The notes beneath the pieces are model-generated. The model saw only the letters and a list, made by a program, of their open reading frames with translations. It was not told where the DNA came from and did no database searches. Position numbers and translations under genes: made by a program. From NCBI GenBank assembly GCA_019828545.1, contig JACVRA010000406.1, positions 1-64,000 of the forward strand: 64,000 nt of DNA, read 5' to 3'. This DNA is from Paracamarosporium sp. OC-R06-R3 (lineage: Eukaryota; Ascomycota; Dothideomycetes; Pleosporales; Didymosphaeriaceae). Of the stretch, positions 59,691 to 64,000 are shown one piece after another (the stretch's first letter is position 1; the number at the start of each line of letters is the position of its first letter).

Positions 59691-62551
59691 GAAAGGAAAA
59701 AGCACGTAGACGCACAGCTCCACATCTCGCTACCTTTCACACAGCAGCCCTCGCCGAATAAGCAATCATGATGGGCGGTGAGGTAGTGCTACGCACGCTA
59801 GCATCAGTATGTCCAAGGGGTCCCGTACGTCAATCCAGTCCGACGGGCCTGTGTAGCTGGTGCGGAAGCGGGAAGAAATCTACGAGCTGGACACGGAGGG
59901 GTATGATCGGTCGATGAGCGCACGCACTGCAAGCGTCTCGTGTGAGCTTGTTGTGGACTAGTTGGGCGAGTATTGGTGGCCGCCGCTTGTAGCCCAGCAC
60001 TACCAAGCGTCGTTCGTGTCAATCACCTCTACCGCATGGCGCGACCCCAGCCCGAAACTTTCAGAAACACACAATCGTGCCGTCCTCCCTATTGAGAGCG
60101 TTGGGTTCAAAACATAATATACCACCTTAGCCAAGATCGATCAACTGCGTAGCTGCTCGGGCAAGCGAACAAGCACATGCATTCACCGGACTAGGAGCAT
60201 GCAGTCGAATCGCCCACCGCCGGGCCAGCGCAGCAAGAGCGGCACACTAGCTTTCTGGCTAGCCGTGCACATGGCGGCACCAGCCGTGTAAAGTTCGCAG
60301 GTTGTGAGCCTTAACGCTGACCGCCTCCTCTAACCAGGCATCCATCGATCAAGCACATGTCTTAGCATGCCAGCATCGTAGATATTGATAGAAGCACATG
60401 ACGCCGACAGTGCCAGCCCTCAAGCCAAGAGCCTCATGACCCGGCTTCCTCAGCCCCTCAAACACCCACCAAAGCCCCCATCCCAGAACGCCATCGTTCC
60501 AGAACAGGACAGAAGAAGCGACCAAGGCACCGCTCCGCCCGCGCCTCGCAGATTGAGTGCAGCCAGAGATCCACGCCCCAGACCCACCATGAAGTTTGAG
60601 CGTTGATTTCAAGCGGTCAGACTGAGACATGCCGCCGCTTTTGCAATCTGAGACGGCGAGACGGCATCTTGAGCTCGGGCCTCCGGTGAGGGAAGGGAAC
60701 GGAAGGGAAGAAAAAGGAGCCATCGGATCGACCAAATGTAGCATAAGCCAGCAGCATAACCGCTCGCCCTAACCAGGTCTAACATCACCCTTCGATAGTC
60801 AGCGCAGAGTGGACGTAGTCTCCAGTCGTACCTTCAAATGCTGCAGTGACTGCTCGCGTGCATGACGTGCCGAATCGAGGAGGCAATCGGCCAGGACAAG
60901 GGGCAGTCGAGTATGCACCGGCGACAGGTGCGCGCGCGGAACCAGCCTCACCGACACAATTACGAGCCAATGAGTAGCGCAAATGGGCAGCAATTACGCA
61001 GGCAGCCGGAAGGTGCAGATTACAGCGACCACGTTTGCCGGTGCGGGTCCGAAGGGGGGTGCGTGCGCTTGTGCGAGCGGAAGCCTGCAGATGGGTCTGC
61101 CGTACCGATTCGCCCTTCACACGCGGTACGGAGAGGATGCATGACCCCGTTGGGATGGCCGCCCTGTGCAGGTCGAAAGGAGAGGATACAAGATGGCTGT
61201 CGTCCCCTCTTGTTCGCGCAGGTAGGCATGGCCAATCTTCGATTCCGGGCGTGTGCCTGGGACCGTCGAATATGCTTGTCCTTTGGCTTCAGTCTGAGTT
61301 GTAAGAGTGACCTGGGCTTTGAGCCCGCATCTATATGTGTGATCTACACGCATGGGGTAGGGCGACGCCAGAGGCAGCGGCTCGTCAAGGCATGTCCCTG
61401 TCTCGCGCGCCTTCGCACCGTCACCCCACTGCTGTATTTGTTTTTCAGGTTGCCCAAGACAAAGAGAGGTCGTAGGATACCCGAGCCAAATGCAGGGTTC
61501 AAGGGAGAGAGCGTTTGGCGCCGTGGAACGAAGTTACAAGGCCCTCGATCCCCTGCTGGCTACGGCATACTCAGTGACTTCGCCTGCATACGACAACGAC
61601 CGTTTGATCTCTAGGGCAGCCATTGTCTTGCATTCTCTGAGAGCGGTCAAGCCACACAGGTAGTGAACCGAAACAGCCACGATCTACCACTTCATCAAAC
61701 TGCGCGAGCGCCTGCAAAGCTCGGACGACCTGAGTGACCGTGTGGTTGGGAGAGCAGCAGTCAGTGGCCGACGGCATCATACAAGAACGACCCGGTACCA
61801 GAGCCTTGAGCCGATCTACTATCCCGTCATTAGTCTTTGCCCTGCCTCGCCCTCTCCTTGCCGCTTGCCGCTGTTCGCCAAGTTGCGCTTGACTCTCGAG
61901 GCATACGAATCTCCGCTGTCAGTCTCGAAAGAGAAAAACAGTTGTTAGGAAGAGAAACTCCTCGTTCGTCTCGGTACTTCTCTCGACGTGTACCATCTCG
62001 TCGTCACGACCCCACCGCCACAAAATTACTGGACAAGCCAAATCAGACAATCCGTTGGCCATCAAGCGAGAACGCAACTTATTGCCACGGGAGCCTTCCG
62101 TTTGTCGGACGACCATTTCTAGTCTGGTTCGACGCTCTGTCGCGCCTTACCGTCCTTACAAGGGGGCCCAAAACCCGCCAGGTTCTTCAGCCGTTCCTTT
62201 CGATACCAGGTACATTGCGTAAGTTTCAGCTTCAGTACCCATGGCGACCAAACACTCACAGACAAAGGGCAGAGCTTGCGACTGGCGGTTTGAATACCGT
62301 AGCCAGCGATATCGCTTGCGCGTATAATCCGTCTGTTCCAACCTCGTGGCCAGCGCGCAAACGCCGTGGAAACCATCCTCTTTTCTGCGGACCATTGCCC
62401 CAAGCTTCCCGTTTCCCAGACCACATCATTGTTGCACCGCAGCTTAGTTCATTTCCTGTCCCTGGCTATTGACTTACCTCTATTCTTGACGAGTACATTG
62501 CGACGAGACACGCGCAACGACCCCCAACTGCGCAACAACCTGCACCTAACG
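59691..62551. promoter_or_regulatory. Upstream region and probable long 5' leader of the APSES gene
   Basis: Nearly 3 kb without a supported gene before the APSES start. From about 61800 the sequence is pyrimidine-rich and dotted with short ORFs. A 211-codon frame (61837-62472) and an in-frame upstream ATG at 62366 exist, but their translations look random. APSES regulators often have long leaders with upstream ORFs; that this is one is inference. Confidence 0.45.
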
Positions 62552-64000
62552 ATGAAGATACAACACCTGCTCAACCCCTTCTGCCAGGACGACCAAGATG
62601 ACTATCGTGCCTCGGAGTCTCCAATACCACCGCCCCTGCCTTTTGCCATGATGCCGTACATGTCGGCACCAAGGCGCCAGAAGATCGCCAAAGACGCGCC
62701 CATCTTCTCAGAAGGCACAAGAACGGTCGGCCATGTAAATTACCCCCCGTACGAAAGCGGCGAGGACGAGGCCCTCGCTGCACAGCATCGCAGGTTCGGC
62801 GTATTCCCCATGGGAGAGATCCGCAAGAAGGGCGTACGTCACATCCCGTACAACAGTGACAAAAAGGATTTCCTGGACAAGACGGGACGGGAATCATTTG
62901 AGAGTATGTCGAACACTCCAGACATCTAGACTATCACTAAATAGTTAGCAGTGTTTCAATACGTCTATCGAGTACCGGGCGAGGAGAAGGAGTACGTCGT
63001 TGTGTGGGACTACAACGTCGGCCTAGTCCGCATGACGCCGTTCTTCAAGTCGTTGAAACATTCAAAGGTCAGTGAGCCACTTCAGGATCGTGCTTTGCAT
63101 CTGAAACTTTCCAGACAATACCCGCGAAGGCGTTGAGAGAAAACCCAGGCCTCAAGGACATAAGCTACAGCATCACCGGAGGAGCACTAGTATGTCAAGG
63201 TGAGTGTCTCCCATCGATGTAGGAGACATATTGCTTACCAGTCCAGGATATTGGATGCCGTACCAAGCTGCTAGAGCCATCGCCGCAACCTTCTGTTGGC
63301 ACATACGCTGGGCTCTCACGCCTGTCTTTGGGTACGATTTCCCTGAGATATGCTTCCAGCCGGACGATCCCAGATACGGCAAATTCCTTGTTGCTCCCGA
63401 AATCGTGCAGGAGTGCACGAATGAGACGAACCGCTTCAGAGAGGAGGGCTTCGAATACAAGGTCGCGGGTCTAGTGGGGTCGCTCACGGAGGATACACCT
63501 CAGCTCCCAGGTTTGGGTTCGCCATGGGAGCCAATGTCGCATCATCCCAGAAAGAGTGAGGAGAGCGGATATTACACCGGCGGCGACCACAACGAGAGAT
63601 TCACGGCATCGCCACAGGTATCGCCGCGGGGTTCGACCTGGATACAATCCTGGGGTTCTGTCAACGGCTCGAAGTCTCCGTCGTCGTCGCCCATCATCCA
63701 CTCTCCATTTTCAGACCGCATGGTCAACGACCTCCCTCCTCTTCGCCAGCAGCTGCGTGATCACGGTGTTCAGTTCGATATATTGCCGACTTCAGTACCG
63801 AGAGGCTATTACGATGAGCCGGCTCCAACGAAAAGGACATATGCAGAGGCCACTGACAGCCACTGCCAGGTAGCGGAGTCAAATGTGTCGTTCGATGCAG
63901 CACCGAATCCTCAACCCACTGGCAATTCAGGAACGACCGACTTGAGCAGAACTCGCACCCGATTAGAACTCGAAGCCGCGGAGATTATCCTACAGCTCAG
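62552..64000 (+). CDS. APSES-type transcription factor, Xbp1-like, 3' end outside the window
   Basis: Exons 62552-62903, 62952-63067, 63115-63199 and 63247 onward close in phase; the frame is still open at 64000. The start MKIQHLLNPF is chosen over the upstream in-frame ATG at 62366 because that extension looks like leader. The APSES/KilA-N DNA-binding domain begins near residue 118: FQYVYRVPGEEKEYVVVWDYN, VGLVRMTPFFKSL, NPGLKDISYSITGGALVCQ, then GYWMPYQAARAIAATFCW and IRWALTPVFGYDFP. The GGALxxQGYWMP string is typical of the Xbp1 branch of fungal APSES proteins, repressors linked to stress, cell-cycle exit and development. Past the domain the protein is Ser/Pro-rich and disordered. Introns are 47-48 bp. 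Confidence 0.9.

Noticed and set aside
59322..59723. 133-codon minus-strand ORF over the tandem duplication
   Set aside because: No domain and no conserved repeat unit at protein level; probably chance.
61837..62472. 211-codon ORF upstream of the APSES gene
   Set aside because: Ends before the APSES start, composition unlike a protein, best read as leader sequence.
1..64000. CRISPR arrays, bacterial operons, phage or viral genes
   Set aside because: No regularly spaced repeats, no such genes; gene structure is fungal throughout.

Overview
The window looks like nuclear DNA of a filamentous ascomycete. Genes carry short introns of mostly 46-75 bp with GT..AG ends and CTAAC/CTGAC-like branch sites. 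The repertoire is fungal: Zn2Cys6, APSES and homeobox regulators, an aristolochene-synthase-like sesquiterpene cyclase, an acetamidase-type amidase, and NmrA-like and RAVE proteins. The gene mix and the pogo-type transposons would fit a Dothideomycete (Pleosporales), but I cannot prove the order from sequence alone. Exon structures below were built by hand from splice sites and reading phase; where all phases close I say so.

Layout. 1-2966: two pogo/Fot1-type DNA transposons head to head, meeting at one TA. The left one runs off the window and has several stops; the right one has 42-bp terminal inverted repeats and one in-frame stop. 4433-8557: an NmrA-like reductase (+) and a histidine-phosphatase family protein (-). 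10158-10276: a full-length divergent 5S rRNA gene that is not visible as an ORF, followed by a decayed second copy. 11102-17440: two tandem, related large proteins of an uncharacterised fungal family (-). 17832-19943: amidase (-). 20578-23936: a regulator with zinc-cluster-like, TALE homeodomain and C2H2 motifs (-). 25476-31825: RAVE subunit Rav1 and arginine methyltransferase 3 (-). 32865-38569: three poorly known genes. 39613-41541: a DNAJC9-type J protein and a deaminase, divergent from a short promoter with two ACGCGT boxes.

42673-50202 is a compact terpene module: a sesquiterpene synthase (-), a complete nine-exon cytochrome P450 (+) and a Zn2Cys6 regulator (-). The probable logic is cyclisation of farnesyl diphosphate, oxidation by the P450, and control by the regulator. 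It is bordered by the housekeeping DNA topoisomerase II gene (50895-56187, +). A gene-poor 6.4-kb stretch then leads into an APSES (Xbp1-like) transcription factor at 62552 that runs off the right edge.

No CRISPR array, bacterial operon, virus or toxin gene was seen. The least expected items are the 5S rRNA gene with apparently compensated helix changes, the tri-modular homeobox factor, the butted transposons and the ACGCGT clusters.
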